Numbered from the stretch's first letter, positions 45,579 through 57,049 are shown. The stretch: DNA of 64,000 bases from Blastococcus sp. HT6-30 (GCF_039729015.1 NZ_CP155792.1:144001-208000); one strand, 5' to 3'. Numbers and translations are program-made. Notes: a model not told the origin generated them from the letters alone.

Positions 45579-47255
45579 TCACGCACTCGCCCCGCGGTCC
45601 GCGGGAGCGGAGTCGGCGGGGCCGTGCGCGCGCACCCGGTTGCGGCCCAGGCGCTTCGCGGAGAACAGGTGCAGGTCCGCGGTGTCGAACAGCGCCCGCC
45701 AGCCGATGACGGTGCCCGGCTGCCCGTCGGGCACAGCGGGGGCGGTCGCGACGCCGATGCTCACCGTGACCGGCCCGGACAGCTGCAGGTCGGTCCAGTC
45801 GGCCTCGGCGACGGCCGACCGGAGGCGCTCCATCACGACGACGGCCTGCGCCTCGGTCGCCGTGGGCAGCACGACGAGGAACTCGTCACCGGCCCAGCGG
45901 TAGACCTCGTCACCGGTGCGGCTGTGCTCCCGCAGCAGGTCGGCGACCCGGCGGAGCACGGCGTCGCCGTGGGTGTGCGAGGTGTCGTCGTTTACCTCTT
46001 TGAAACGGTCGACGTCGACGACGGCCAGCGACAGCGGCTCCTCGCCGATCCGCAGCGCGCCGAGCCGTCGTTCGGCGCTGCGCCGGTTGCCCAGCCCGGT
46101 GAGCGGGTCCTCGAGGGCGTGCCGGCGGAGCATCGCCGCCTGGCGCTCGGCCTCGCGCAGCCGGCTGCGGCGGACGAACATCTCCGCCCACAGCTGTCGG
46201 CCCCGGGCGTGCGAGCGGCCGGTGTCGGCGCGGTAGGCCTCCAGCCAGTGCAGCGCCTCGGCAGGGCGGCCCAGGTCGGCGTTGTCCTGCCCCAGCTCCA
46301 GCAGGGTCTGCCGGTAACGGCGGCGGTCGCCGGTGGCGGCGAACGCCCCCGAGGCCCCGACCAGCAGATCGATCGCCTCCTCGCCCACGGCGGTGTCCCC
46401 GTCCCGCCGGGCGAGGGCGGTGAGCAGCCGGGCGAGCACCAGGTCGGTGTAGCCGCGCAGCCACAGGCCGCCCTCGCGCTGCAGCGAGCGGCGGACGCGC
46501 CGCAGCGGCCCCAGCGCGGCGTCGAGGTCGCCGCTGCACATGAGCGCCCAGGCCTGCACCACGTCCAGCAGGTCGGCGTCGGCCTGCTCGGCGTCCCAGT
46601 CCAGGCTCCGCGCCTCGGTGGCGTGGGCGATGGCCTGGCCGGCCAGCTCGGCGGCGCGCCCGGTCTCCCCCCGGCGGCGCAACGTCTGGGCGAGCTCGAC
46701 GTGCTGGCGCGCGGTGAGCAGCAGCAGCCGCCCGCGGTCGCCGACGTCGGGCAGGGCGGCGGCCACCTGGTGCCCGCGGATGGCGTGCGCGACGGCGAGC
46801 TCCTCCAGGTCCAGGCCCGAGAGCGTCATCGACAGCCAGCGGTGCGCCTGCAGCAGGGCGCGGGAGGGCTGCGCGGAGGGCCCGTCGGTGAGCAGGCTGG
46901 CGTCGACCGACAGCAGCATCGCGTGGTCGAGGTGGTCGGTGGTCATCTCGATGTGGGCGAGGTAGGCAATCAGCAGGGCTGTCTCCGACGACACCGGACA
47001 CCGGTCCAGCAGCTCCCGGGCGGCGGCCACCCCGGCCGCGCGGCCGTCCTCGTCGCCGTCGACCATCGCCCGCCGGGCGTCCAGCGCGTGGCCCCAGGCG
47101 GTCCAGGTCGGCTCGCCGGTCGCGGCGAAGGCGCCGGCGGTGTCGTCGGCGAGCGCGAGGAAGGGGGCGGGGTCCTCCCGGTCGCTGGCGTCGAGCAGCC
47201 GCCACAGCGCAGCTTGGAGCGCGCCGGGGGCGATACGGGCCGGGCCGGGGGTCAC
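45579..47255 (-). CDS. TPR-like/GGDEF diguanylate cyclase
   Basis: 558 aa. About 380 residues of helical repeats (TPR-like) precede a GGDEF domain (about 400-545): DPLTGLGNRRSAERRL, VDVDRFKEVNDDTSHTHGD, RTGDEVYRWAGDEFLVVLP with the RxxD inhibitory site (RTGD) and AGDEF loop, then VTVSIGVA. The catalytic acids are intact, so c-di-GMP synthesis from two GTP is plausible. GTG 47255 follows ggagtggaggacgc. It lies just upstream of, and in the same direction as, the LarB-fused paralogue; the two share architecture throughout the first 550 residues, pointing to tandem duplication. No TM segment; cytoplasmic. Confidence 0.9.
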   Translation of the reverse strand: MTPGPARIAPGALQAALWRLLDASDREDPAPFLALADDTAGAFAATGEPTWTAWGHALDARRAMVDGDEDGRAAGVAAARELLDRCPVSSETALLIAYLAHIEMTTDHLDHAMLLSVDASLLTDGPSAQPSRALLQAHRWLSMTLSGLDLEELAVAHAIRGHQVAAALPDVGDRGRLLLLTARQHVELAQTLRRRGETGRAAELAGQAIAHATEARSLDWDAEQADADLLDVVQAWALMCSGDLDAALGPLRRVRRSLQREGGLWLRGYTDLVLARLLTALARRDGDTAVGEEAIDLLVGASGAFAATGDRRRYRQTLLELGQDNADLGRPAEALHWLEAYRADTGRSHARGRQLWAEMFVRRSRLREAERQAAMLRRHALEDPLTGLGNRRSAERRLGALRIGEEPLSLAVVDVDRFKEVNDDTSHTHGDAVLRRVADLLREHSRTGDEVYRWAGDEFLVVLPTATEAQAVVVMERLRSAVAEADWTDLQLSGPVTVSIGVATAPAVPDGQPGTVIGWRALFDTADLHLFSAKRLGRNRVRAHGPADSAPADRGASA

Positions 47256-47362
47256 GCGTCCTCCACTCCGGGCCAGGCGGCCACGGGGGCCGGTGATTCG
47301 GCCCCCGCACCCGTTCCCCGGGTGGGGCGACCGCCTCGTGATGTGCGCACTACCCTCGTCGG

Positions 47363-48310
47363 ATGCCCGGGATGCCACCCAGTCCGTCTCCGACGCGGTT
47401 CGCCTATCTGGGGCCCGAGGGTACCTTCGCCGAAGCGGCTCTGAGCAGGGCGATTGCCACTCCGGAGGGACGGCGGGACCCCCACCCGAGTGTCACCGCG
47501 GCGCTGGCCGCCGTCCGGACGGGGAACGCCGACGCCGCCCTGGTCCCCCTGGAGAACTCGGTCGAGGGCTCGGTGCCCGCGACCATGGACGGGCTGGCCG
47601 ACGGCGAGCCCCTGCTGATCACCCGCGAGGTCTTCCTCGACGTGGCGTTCGTCCTGGCCGTCCGACCGGGCACGGCGCTGCCCGACGTCCGGTCGGTCGC
47701 CAGCCACCCGCACGCCCTCGCGCAGACCGCCCGGCGCCTGGCCGAGCTGCTGCCCGGAACCACCCCGCTGCCGACGAACTCCACCGCGGCGGCAGCGGCC
47801 GCGGTGGCCGCGGGCGAGGTGGACGCGGCGGTCTGCGCGGCGATCGCCGCCGAGCGCTACGGGCTGGAGGCCCTCGTCGACGATGTCGCGGACCAGGCGG
47901 GCGCCGTCACCCGGTTCGTGCTCGTGCAGCCCCCCGGCGCGCTGCCGGCGCCGACCGGCAACGACAAGACGTCGCTGACCGCAGTGGTCGGCGACCGCAC
48001 CGGCGCCCTGCTGGAGCTGCTGCGGGAGTTCGCCGTCCGCGGCATCAGCCTGACGCGCATCGAGTCGCGCCCGACCCGGCAGCGGCTCGGCGTCTACTCG
48101 TTCTCCCTCGACTGCGAGGGCCACGTCGCCGACTCCCGGGTGGGGGAGGCGCTGGCCGCCCTGCACCGGGTGTGCGACGACGTCCGCTTCCTCGGTTCCT
48201 ACCCCCGGACCGACGGCCGGGAGAACCGGGCGGTGCCCGACGAGTCGTCCGACGCGGCGTTCGCCGAGGCCGCGACCTGGCTGACCCGCGTGCGCGCCGG
48301 CGAGGTCTGA
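47363..48310 (+). CDS. pheA: Prephenate dehydratase
   Basis: 315-aa monofunctional enzyme converting prephenate to phenylpyruvate. The catalytic domain (about 12-195) starts FAYLGPEGTFAEAALSR and has VPLENSVEGSVPATMDGL and the essential threonine in AVTRFVLV. The ACT domain (about 205-285) carries LLELLREFAVRGISLTRIESRP, the phenylalanine-binding ESRP motif for feedback inhibition. The C-terminal tail of about 30 residues is typical of actinobacteria. ATG 47363 or 47372. It diverges from the GGDEF gene across 107 bases. Confidence 0.96.
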   Translation: MPGMPPSPSPTRFAYLGPEGTFAEAALSRAIATPEGRRDPHPSVTAALAAVRTGNADAALVPLENSVEGSVPATMDGLADGEPLLITREVFLDVAFVLAVRPGTALPDVRSVASHPHALAQTARRLAELLPGTTPLPTNSTAAAAAAVAAGEVDAAVCAAIAAERYGLEALVDDVADQAGAVTRFVLVQPPGALPAPTGNDKTSLTAVVGDRTGALLELLREFAVRGISLTRIESRPTRQRLGVYSFSLDCEGHVADSRVGEALAALHRVCDDVRFLGSYPRTDGRENRAVPDESSDAAFAEAATWLTRVRAGEV

Positions 48311-48404
48311 GCGTTCGCCGCCCTGCTGACCTCGGGTCCTCGTCGCCGGCTGACGGCGGTCAGCCCAGGCGGGCGCGCAGCTCGTCGACGATGCGCCGGG
48401 TGAC

Positions 48405-48617
48405 CGGGACGCCGAGGACCGCCGGCGGGTCGTGCTGCAGATGTCGGACACCGCGATGGCGGCCGGCGTCGAGCACTTCGGCGGGCTCGCCCGCGACCTC
48501 GCCGCCGCGATGGAGGGCTACACGCCCGAGGAGCTCGCCGTCGTCCGCCGGTTCCTGGTGGAGATGACCGACGTCGTCGTCGAGCACGCCCGCATGCCGG
48601 ATCCGCCGGAGTCCTGA
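48405..48617 (+). pseudogene. MarR-family regulator remnant (C-terminal part)
   Basis: The frame reads EDRRRVVLQMSDTAMAAGVE, then GGLARDLAAAMEGYTPEELA, then VVRRFLVEMTDVVVEHAR, ending at 48617. This is the wing and C-terminal dimerisation helices of a MarR protein; the DNA-binding half is absent. The first ~95 bases of the gap (48311-48405) show on the minus strand a short coding-like tail ending VLGVPVTRRIVDELRARLG, which I could not identify. The 410 bases between pheA and the GroES-like gene hold only these scraps and the palindrome below. Confidence 0.65.
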
Positions 48618-48625
48618 CCTTGGGC

Positions 48626-48655
48626 AGACCACCCTTCGTGCACGAACGGTGGTCT
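48626..48655. terminator. 30-bp palindrome, probable terminator
   Basis: Arms 48626-48640 and 48641-48655 pair over 14 of 15 positions, with a perfect central palindrome ttcgtgcacgaa. A second half-copy, gtgcacgaacgg, appears at 48679-48690, 41 bases from the first. It follows the MarR remnant on the plus strand and the GroES-like gene on the minus strand. It is likely a bidirectional terminator, though the repeated half could also be an operator. Confidence 0.5.
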
Positions 48656-48720
48656 CACGGCAGGCGGGACGACCGTATGTGCACGAACGGCGCGAGGACG
48701 AGCTCCCCGACGAGCGGTCG

Positions 48721-49053
48721 TCAGAGGTAGAGGCCGGTCGATTCCTCGATGCGCTCGGCGGCGACGGCGTGCACGTCGCGCTCGCGCAGGATGATCAGGT
48801 CCTCGCCGTGCACCTCGACCTCGTGCTGGTCCTCGGGGGAGAAGAGCACCTGGTCGCCGACCTTCACCTGGCGCACGGACGGCCCGACGCCTTTCGCCTC
48901 GCCCCACACCAGCCGCTTGGCCACCTGGGCGGTGGCCGGGATGAGGATGCCGCCGCTGGAGCGACGGTCACCGTCCTCCGTGCGCCGTGCCACGAGGATG
49001 CGGTCGTGCAGCATCTTGATCGGCAGCTTGCCGTGGGCGGAGTTCTCGGGCAC
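48721..49053 (-). CDS. GroES-like co-chaperonin (stand-alone)
   Basis: 110 aa. The Cpn10 fold is recognisable from IKMLHDRILVARRTEDGDRRSSGGILIP, a mobile-loop-like segment, then GVGPSVRQVKVGDQVLFSPED and the final strand. It diverges from canonical GroES: the roof and loop residues are altered and no groEL is adjacent. Actinobacteria often carry such an extra Cpn10 paralogue. It may act with GroEL encoded elsewhere or have a distinct partner. GTG 49053. The next gene upstream is the metallopeptidase, 26 bases away. Confidence 0.85.
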   Translation of the reverse strand: MPENSAHGKLPIKMLHDRILVARRTEDGDRRSSGGILIPATAQVAKRLVWGEAKGVGPSVRQVKVGDQVLFSPEDQHEVEVHGEDLIILRERDVHAVAAERIEESTGLYL

Positions 49054-49079
49054 GTCGTCACACGCTACCGCTCCGCCGT

Positions 49080-51085
<2,006 letters not shown>

Positions 51086-51098
51086 CTACGATCAGGTC

Positions 51099-52400
51099 GT
51101 GATCGACCTCCGGCTCGTGCGCGAGAACCCCGACCTCGTCCGTGCCAGCCAGCGCGCTCGGGGGGCCGACGAGTTCCTCGTCGACGCGCTCCTCGCCGCC
51201 GACGTGGCCCGGCGGGAGGCGGTCAAGCGGGGCGACGACCTGCGCGCCGAGCAGAAGAGCGCCTCGCAGGCGGTGAAGAAGGCGTCCCCGGAGGAGCGGC
51301 CCGCCGTCCTGGCGCGGGCCAGGGCGCTCGCGGCCGAGGTGAAGGAGGCGGAGGAGGCGCAGCGCGCCGCCGACGCCGCGCTCCGCGACGTGCACGTCCG
51401 GATCCCCAACGTGGTGGCCGGCGAGGTGCCGCCGGGCGGTGAGGACGACGCGGTCACCCTCCGCACGGTCGGCGAGGTGCCCTCCTACGACTTCGCGGTG
51501 CGCGACCACATCGAGATCGGCGAGAGGCTCGGCGCCATCGACATGGAGCGCGGGGCGAAGGTCTCCGGCTCCCGGTTCTACTTCCTCACCGGCCCCGGCG
51601 CGCTGCTGGAGTTCGCGCTCGCGCAGCTGGCCATCTCCCGCGCGGTCGCCGCCGGGTTCACCCCGGTCATCGCCCCGGCGCTGGTCAAGCCCAGCGCCAT
51701 GGAGGGCACCGGCTTCCTCGGCGAGCACGACGAGGAGGTGTACCGGATCGAGCGCGACGACCTGTACCTCGTCGGCACCTCCGAGGTCGCGCTGGCCGGG
51801 ATGCACCAGAACGAGGTGCTCGACCTGTCGCAGGGCCCGAGGCGCTACGCCGGCTGGTCGTCCTGCTTCCGCCGCGAGGCCGGGTCCTACGGCAAGGACA
51901 CCCGCGGCATCATCCGGGTGCACTGGTTCGACAAGGTCGAGATGTTCAGCTTCGCCCGGCCCGAGGACACCGCCGCCGAGCACCTGCGGCTGCTGGCCTG
52001 GGAGGAGGAGTTCCTCCAGGCGCTGGAGCTGCCCTACCGCGTCGTCGACATCGCCGCCGGCGACCTCGGCATCAGCGCCACCCGCAAGTACGACATCGAG
52101 GCGTGGTTCCCGACGCAGGGCACCTACCGGGAGCTGACCAGCACCTCGGACTGCACGACGTTCCAGGCCCGCCGGCTGAACATCCGGTACCGCGACGACG
52201 ACGGGAGGACGCAGACGGCCGCCACGCTCAACGGCACGCTGTGCGCGATCGCCCGCACCATCGCGTGCCTGCTGGAGGTGCACCAGCGCGCCGACGGCTC
52301 GGTGCACGTCCCGGTCGCGCTGCGCCCGTGGCTCGGCGGCGTCGAGGCGCTGACGCCGGGCATGACCCTGGCGGCGCCGACCCCGCCGCCCATCGCATGA
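51099..52400 (+). CDS. serS: Seryl-tRNA synthetase
   Basis: 433 aa, class II aaRS. The N-terminal coiled-coil arm (about 5-105) that grips the tRNA long variable arm begins [21 protein letters not shown]. Motif 2 is [25 protein letters not shown] and motif 3 [16 protein letters not shown]; the serine pocket [10 protein letters not shown] is intact. The GTG at 51099 corresponds to the universal M-I-D-L start. Its stop overlaps the HAD phosphatase start by ATGA, a conserved actinobacterial arrangement. Confidence 0.98.
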   Translation: MIDLRLVRENPDLVRASQRARGADEFLVDALLAADVARREAVKRGDDLRAEQKSASQAVKKASPEERPAVLARARALAAEVKEAEEAQRAADAALRDVHVRIPNVVAGEVPPGGEDDAVTLRTVGEVPSYDFAVRDHIEIGERLGAIDMERGAKVSGSRFYFLTGPGALLEFALAQLAISRAVAAGFTPVIAPALVKPSAMEGTGFLGEHDEEVYRIERDDLYLVGTSEVALAGMHQNEVLDLSQGPRRYAGWSSCFRREAGSYGKDTRGIIRVHWFDKVEMFSFARPEDTAAEHLRLLAWEEEFLQALELPYRVVDIAAGDLGISATRKYDIEAWFPTQGTYRELTSTSDCTTFQARRLNIRYRDDDGRTQTAATLNGTLCAIARTIACLLEVHQRADGSVHVPVALRPWLGGVEALTPGMTLAAPTPPPIA

Positions 52401-53311
52401 GCATGAGCGCACGCCCGCCGAAGGCGCTGCAGGCCTACGGCGTGCTGCCCGGCGCCGACCAGGTCGTCGAGCTGGGCGATCTGGGCCCGTGGCGGCCCAA
52501 GCTCGTGGCTACCGACCTCGACGGCACGCTGCTCGACGCCGCAGGCGAGGTGAGCCCGCGGACCCGCGCGGCACTGGCCGCCTGCTGGGACGCCGGCATC
52601 CCGGTGGTCGGCGTGACCGGCCGCGGCCCGCGGCTGCTGGACAGCGTCCGGGCCGCCCTCGACGGCCGCGGTGTCGCCGTCCTCGCGCAGGGCGGGTTCG
52701 TCGTCGACCTGGAGCGGGACGAGGTGCTGCGCACCGTCGCCCTGCCCCGGGCGCAGGCCATGGCCGTGATCGAGCGGATCGAGTCGGTGACCGGCGACCT
52801 GGTGATCGCGGTGGAGGACGCCGCCCAGCAGGGCGAGGCGCGTGGCGCGCTGCGGGTGCAGCACGGCTTCGACTGGCCCTACCCGGAGGACGCGCAGCTG
52901 CTGGCCAAGGACGAGGTGCTGCCGCCGGAGGCCGTGCTGAAGGTCTTCCTGCGCGCGCCCGCCCTCGGCCAGGACGAGCTGCTCGCCCGCGCCCGGTCGG
53001 TCGTCGACCCGGCTGCTGCCGAGCTCACCCACGCCGGTCTCGGTTTCATCGAGGTCCTGCCGCCCGGCATCACGAAGGCCACCGGCCTGGCGATCGCGCT
53101 GGAGCGTCACGGGGTCGACTTCGGCGACGTCCTCGTCTTCGGCGACATGCCGAACGACCTCCCGATGCTGACCGCCGTCGCCGAGGCCGGTGGCCGGGCG
53201 GTCGCGGTCGCCAACGCCCACCCCGCGGTGCGCGCCGTCGCCGCCCACCTGACCAGCGGTCACCGCGCCGACGGGGTCGCCCGCTACCTGGAAGAGGTCC
53301 TCGGTGTCTGA
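52397..53311 (+). CDS. Cof-type HAD hydrolase
   Basis: 304 aa. Motif I is [12 protein letters not shown] with the nucleophile and acid aspartates, motif [12 protein letters not shown], motif III lysine in [14 protein letters not shown], and motif [13 protein letters not shown]. The Cof/SupH-like cap is between motifs II and III. It is translationally coupled to serS and overlaps by 8 bp the second HAD gene. Likely a sugar phosphate or nucleotide phosphatase; the substrate is unknown. Confidence 0.92.
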   Translation: MSMSARPPKALQAYGVLPGADQVVELGDLGPWRPKLVATDLDGTLLDAAGEVSPRTRAALAACWDAGIPVVGVTGRGPRLLDSVRAALDGRGVAVLAQGGFVVDLERDEVLRTVALPRAQAMAVIERIESVTGDLVIAVEDAAQQGEARGALRVQHGFDWPYPEDAQLLAKDEVLPPEAVLKVFLRAPALGQDELLARARSVVDPAAAELTHAGLGFIEVLPPGITKATGLAIALERHGVDFGDVLVFGDMPNDLPMLTAVAEAGGRAVAVANAHPAVRAVAAHLTSGHRADGVARYLEEVLGV

Positions 53312-54107
53312 CTGGCGCCCCCGCCTGATCGCCAGCGACATGGACGGCACGCTGCTGCGCCGGGACGAGTCGGTGAGCGCGGCCACCGTCGCGGAGCTGG
53401 AGCGCTGGCGCGCCGACGGCGTGCCGCTGGTGCTCGCCACCGGCCGCCCCCCGCGCTGGATGCACGGCATCCGCGAGGTGCTCCGGTACGGCACCGCCGT
53501 CTGCTGCAACGGCGCGGTGCTGCTCGACCTCGAACCCATGGAGATCGTCGACGAGGCGCCGCTGGAGCCCGACGCCCTGCGGACGATCACCGCGGAGCTG
53601 CGCGCCCGCCGGCCGAGCATCTGGTTCGCCGTCGAGTACGGGTGGGAGTTCCGCCACGAGCCGGTCTACCGCCCGCGCTGGGACGTCGACGCCCCCGGCG
53701 TGGCCGCCGCGACGCTGGACGAGATGACCGTCGCCCCCGTGGCCAAGCTGCTGGCCCGGCACGAATCGATGACCCGCGACGCCTTCGTGCAGCTGGTGGA
53801 CGAGGTCGTGGGGGACCGCGCCACGGTCACCAGCTCCTCGACCGACGCGCTGGCCGAGATCTCCGCACCTGGCGTCACCAAGGCCACCGGGCTGGCGAAG
53901 GTCGCCGCCCGGCACGGTGTGGGCCCCGAGGACGTGGTCGTGTTCGGCGACATGCCCAACGACATCGCCGCGTTCGAGTGGGTGCGTGACGGCGGCGGCC
54001 GCGCCGTCGCCATGGCCCACGCGCACCCCGATCTGCTCGCCGCCGCCACCGACGTCACCGGCGGCAACGACGACGACGGGGTCGCCGCCTTCCTCACCTC
54101 TCTGTAG
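53304..54107 (+). CDS. Cof-type HAD hydrolase (second copy)
   Basis: 267 aa. Motifs: LIASDMDGTLLRRD, LVLATGRPPRW, APGVTKATGLAKVA and [13 protein letters not shown]. The two HAD genes resemble each other along their full length and look like tandem duplicates. GTG 53304 overlaps the preceding gene by 8 bp. Substrate unknown. Confidence 0.92.
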   Translation: MSDWRPRLIASDMDGTLLRRDESVSAATVAELERWRADGVPLVLATGRPPRWMHGIREVLRYGTAVCCNGAVLLDLEPMEIVDEAPLEPDALRTITAELRARRPSIWFAVEYGWEFRHEPVYRPRWDVDAPGVAAATLDEMTVAPVAKLLARHESMTRDAFVQLVDEVVGDRATVTSSSTDALAEISAPGVTKATGLAKVAARHGVGPEDVVVFGDMPNDIAAFEWVRDGGGRAVAMAHAHPDLLAAATDVTGGNDDDGVAAFLTSL

Positions 54108-54167
54108 CACTCGGCGGCGCCCGCGACCAGACCGGCGGTCACCCGGCGGGGCGACCGCCGGCCCGTG

Positions 54168-54722
54168 TCAGAGGTACTGGCCGCCCCCGGGCCGGAAGTC
54201 ACCCTGGTGGCCGGGTGCGTGGCCGCCGGGGAGTGCCTTGCGGCGCATCTCCTCCAGCTGGGCGCGGGCGGCCATCTGCTGGGCGAACAGCGCCGTCTGG
54301 ATGCCGTGGAAGACGCCCTCGAGCCAGCCGACCAGTTGCGCCTGCGCGATCCGCAGCTCGGCGTCCGACGGTGTCTCGCCCTCGCTGAAGGGCAGCGTGA
54401 TGCGGGCCAGCTCCTCACGCAGCTCGGGGGCGAGCCCCTGCTCGAGCTCCCGGATCGAGGAGGCGTGGATGTCGCGCAGCCGGTTGCGGCTGGCGTCGTC
54501 CAGGGGAGCGGCCCGGACTTCCTCGAGAAGCTGCTTGATCATCGTGCCGATCCGCATGACCTTCGCGGGCTGCTCCACGAGCTCGCCGACGTTCATGCCG
54601 CCATCGCCGTCGCCGTCGTCGTCGGCCCCCTTGGGCATCGGGACGGTGCCGACCGGACGCCCGTCGGGACCCACCACGACCACCTGCTGGGGACGCTCGC
54701 TGCCGTTCTCCGGTGCCGTCAT
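54168..54722 (-). CDS. bpa: Bacterial proteasome activator Bpa/PafE
   Basis: 184 aa. The N-terminus (about 1-45) is disordered with an acidic DDDGDGDGG stretch. A four-helix bundle follows (about 46-160: NVGELVEQPAKVMRIGTMIK, AAPLDDASRNRLRDIHASSI, LRIAQAQLVGWLEGVFHGIQ). The C-terminus ends GQYL, the motif that docks into the 20S proteasome alpha ring and opens the gate without ATP. In mycobacteria this protein aids degradation of unfolded substrates such as HspR. ATG 54722. No proteasome gene is in the window. Confidence 0.93.
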   Translation of the reverse strand: MTAPENGSERPQQVVVVGPDGRPVGTVPMPKGADDDGDGDGGMNVGELVEQPAKVMRIGTMIKQLLEEVRAAPLDDASRNRLRDIHASSIRELEQGLAPELREELARITLPFSEGETPSDAELRIAQAQLVGWLEGVFHGIQTALFAQQMAARAQLEEMRRKALPGGHAPGHQGDFRPGGGQYL

Positions 54723-54820
54723 GCCCTCCATCCTGCCCCCCGCCGGGGACAGCGGGTCGCGGGGGCGTGACACCGGCACGCCCCGGAGGCGGGGCCGGGC
54801 GGGCCACTAGGGTGCGGCGC

Positions 54821-56041
54821 ATGGCTACGGGGGAGGGCCGGCTGGACGTCGCGCGGGTGCGCGGCCTCTTCCCGGCGCTCTCCGACGGGTACGTGCACGC
54901 CGACGGGCCGGCCGGGTCGCTGGTGCCCGAGAACGTCGCCCACGCGGTCGGCTCGGTGATGCGCATGCCGGTGGCCGACCGAGGCGGGGTGTTCCCCGCA
55001 TCGGGGCGGGCGGAGGCGCTGGTCGCCGGGGCCCGTGCGGCCGTCGCCGACCTCGTGGGCGGCCGGGCCGGCGGCGTCCTGCTCGGGCCCAGCACGACCA
55101 CGCTGACCTACGGGATGGCCCGCGCGCTGGCCCGCACCTGGCGCCCCGGCGACGAGATCGTGCTCAGCCGGCTGGACCACGACGCGAACATCCGGCCGTG
55201 GGTGCAACTGGCCGCCACGGCCGGCGTGCAGGTGCGCTGGGCGGAGGTGGACATCGAGACCGGTGACCTGCCGGCGTGGCAGTACGCCGAGCTGCTGAAC
55301 CGCCGGACCCGGCTGGTGGCCGTGACCGCCGCGAGCAACGCGCTGGGCACGCGGCCCGATGTCGCCGACATCGCCGCCCAGGCGCAGGCGGTCGGTGCGC
55401 TGGTCTACGTCGACGCCGTCCACGCCGCCCCGCACGTCTTCCTCGACAAGGCCTCACTGGGGGCGGACTTCCTGGCCGTCTCGGCCTACAAGTGGTGCGG
55501 GCCGCACGTCGCCGCCGTGGTGGCCGACCCCGACCTGCTGGAGCACCTCCGGCCGGACAAGCTGCTGCCCTCGTCGGACCGGGTGCCCGACCGGTTCGAG
55601 ACCGGCGCGCCCCCCTACGAGCTCTACGCGGGGGTGAGCGCCGCCGTCGACCACCTGGCCGGGCTCTGCGCGGCCGGGGGCACGCGGCGTGACCGGCTGC
55701 GCGCCTCGATGGCCGCCGTGGCCCGGCACGAGGGCGACCTGTTCGACTGGCTGGACCAGGCGCTGCGCGCGATGCGGCACGTGCAGGTGCTCGGTGAACC
55801 GGAGCGGTGCACCCCTACCCTGTCGTTCACCGTCGCGCACATGCGCCCGCGCCAGGTCGCCGCGGAGCTGGCCCGGGCGGGCATCTGCGCGTGGGACGGC
55901 GACTTCTACGCCCGCGAGCTCTTCGACGCCCTGGGCGTGAACGAGACCGGGGGAGCGGTGCGCCTGGGCCTCATGCACTACAACACCGCCGACGAGGTCG
56001 GCCGGATCGTCGACGCCGTCGCCGGGCTGCGCCCCCGTTAG
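54821..56041 (+). CDS. Cysteine desulfurase-like PLP enzyme
   Basis: 406 aa, class V aminotransferase fold (TIGR01976-like). Visible features are LGPSTTTLTYGMARAL, LSRLDHDANIRPW (His that stacks on PLP), VYVDAVHAAPH with the PLP aspartate, and the Schiff-base lysine in VSAYKWCGPHVAAV. The usual CsdA persulfide loop with a conserved Cys near the C-terminus is not clear; IC in RAGICAWDGDF is a candidate. ATG 54821. It diverges from bpa across 98 bases. The role, sulfur transfer or another PLP reaction, is open. Confidence 0.87.
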   Translation: MATGEGRLDVARVRGLFPALSDGYVHADGPAGSLVPENVAHAVGSVMRMPVADRGGVFPASGRAEALVAGARAAVADLVGGRAGGVLLGPSTTTLTYGMARALARTWRPGDEIVLSRLDHDANIRPWVQLAATAGVQVRWAEVDIETGDLPAWQYAELLNRRTRLVAVTAASNALGTRPDVADIAAQAQAVGALVYVDAVHAAPHVFLDKASLGADFLAVSAYKWCGPHVAAVVADPDLLEHLRPDKLLPSSDRVPDRFETGAPPYELYAGVSAAVDHLAGLCAAGGTRRDRLRASMAAVARHEGDLFDWLDQALRAMRHVQVLGEPERCTPTLSFTVAHMRPRQVAAELARAGICAWDGDFYARELFDALGVNETGGAVRLGLMHYNTADEVGRIVDAVAGLRPR

Positions 56042-56056
56042 CCGCGGGATCCTCCC

Positions 56057-57049
56057 TCAGCGATCGGCGAGCAGCAGGACCTTGCCGACGTGTTCGCTGG
56101 CCTCGACGACCCGGTGGGCCTCGGCGGCCCGGGACATGGGCAGCCGCCGGTCGACGATCGGCCGCACGACTCCGCGCTCGACGTCGGGCCACACGTCGTG
56201 CCGCACGGCGGCGACGATGTCGGCCTTGCCGCCGGGGCCGGTCGCCGGCCGCGAGCGCAGCGCGGTGGCGTGCACCGAGCCGCGCTTGCGCAGCAGCGCG
56301 TTGATGTCGAGCTCCGCCCTGGCGCCCCCCTGCATGCCGATGATCACCAGCCGGCCGCCGTCGGCCAGGACGTCGACGTTGCGGGCCAGGTACTTCGCGC
56401 CCATGTTGTCGAGGACGACGTCGACGCCCCGGCCGTCGGTCGCCTCCCGCACCCGCTCGACGAAGTCCTCGTCGCGGTAGTTGACGGCAACCTCGGCGCC
56501 CAGCTCCCGGCAGACGTCGAGCTTCGCGGCGGTGCCCGCGGTGGTGAACACCCGGGCGCCGGCGCGGGCGGCCAGCTGGATCGCCATGGTGCCGATGCCG
56601 CTGGAGCCGCCGTGCACCAGGAAGGAGTCGCCGCGCTGGAGGCCGGCGAGCATGAAGACGTTCGACCAGACCGTGCAGGCCACCTCGGGCAGGGCGGCCG
56701 CGGTGGCCAGCTCCACGCCCGACGGCTTCGGCAGGACCTGGACGGCGGGAACGGCCACCCGCTCGGCGTAGCCGCCGCCGGCCAGCAGGGCGCACACCTC
56801 GTCGCCGACCGACCAGCTCGTGACGCCCTCGCCGACCTCGCTGACGACGCCGCTGCACTCCAGGCCCAGGACGACGCTGGCGCCCCTCGGCGGCGGGTAG
56901 AAGCCCTGCCGCTGCAGCAGGTCGGCGCGGTTCACCGCCGTGGCGACGACGTCGATGACCACCTCGCCGGGGCCGCAGACCGGATCGGGCACCTCGCCCC
57001 AGCCGAGCGCCTCGGGGCCACCGGGTTCGCTGATCGTCACCGCACGCAT
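56057..57049 (-). CDS. NAD(P)H:quinone oxidoreductase, zinc-independent MDR family
   Basis: 330 aa, PIG3/QorB-type medium-chain reductase. GroES-like N-terminus: AVTISEPGGPEALGWGEVPD, NRADLLQRQGFYPPPRG, LGLECSGVVSEVG. The Rossmann motif LVHGGSSGIGTMAIQLA and the ligand-free catalytic site (no zinc cysteines) fit the family. The C-terminal block reads RPIVDRRLPMSRAAEAHRVV. It reduces quinones or alkenals with NADPH. The preceding gene on the same strand (acyl-CoA ligase) is separated by a strong hairpin. Confidence 0.92.
   Translation of the reverse strand: MRAVTISEPGGPEALGWGEVPDPVCGPGEVVIDVVATAVNRADLLQRQGFYPPPRGASVVLGLECSGVVSEVGEGVTSWSVGDEVCALLAGGGYAERVAVPAVQVLPKPSGVELATAAALPEVACTVWSNVFMLAGLQRGDSFLVHGGSSGIGTMAIQLAARAGARVFTTAGTAAKLDVCRELGAEVAVNYRDEDFVERVREATDGRGVDVVLDNMGAKYLARNVDVLADGGRLVIIGMQGGARAELDINALLRKRGSVHATALRSRPATGPGGKADIVAAVRHDVWPDVERGVVRPIVDRRLPMSRAAEAHRVVEASEHVGKVLLLADR

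Noticed and set aside
48634..48649. ttcgtgcacgaa as a LexA/SOS or heat-shock (CIRCE, HAIR) operator
   Set aside because: It does not match any of these consensus boxes and lies downstream, not upstream, of the GroES-like gene.
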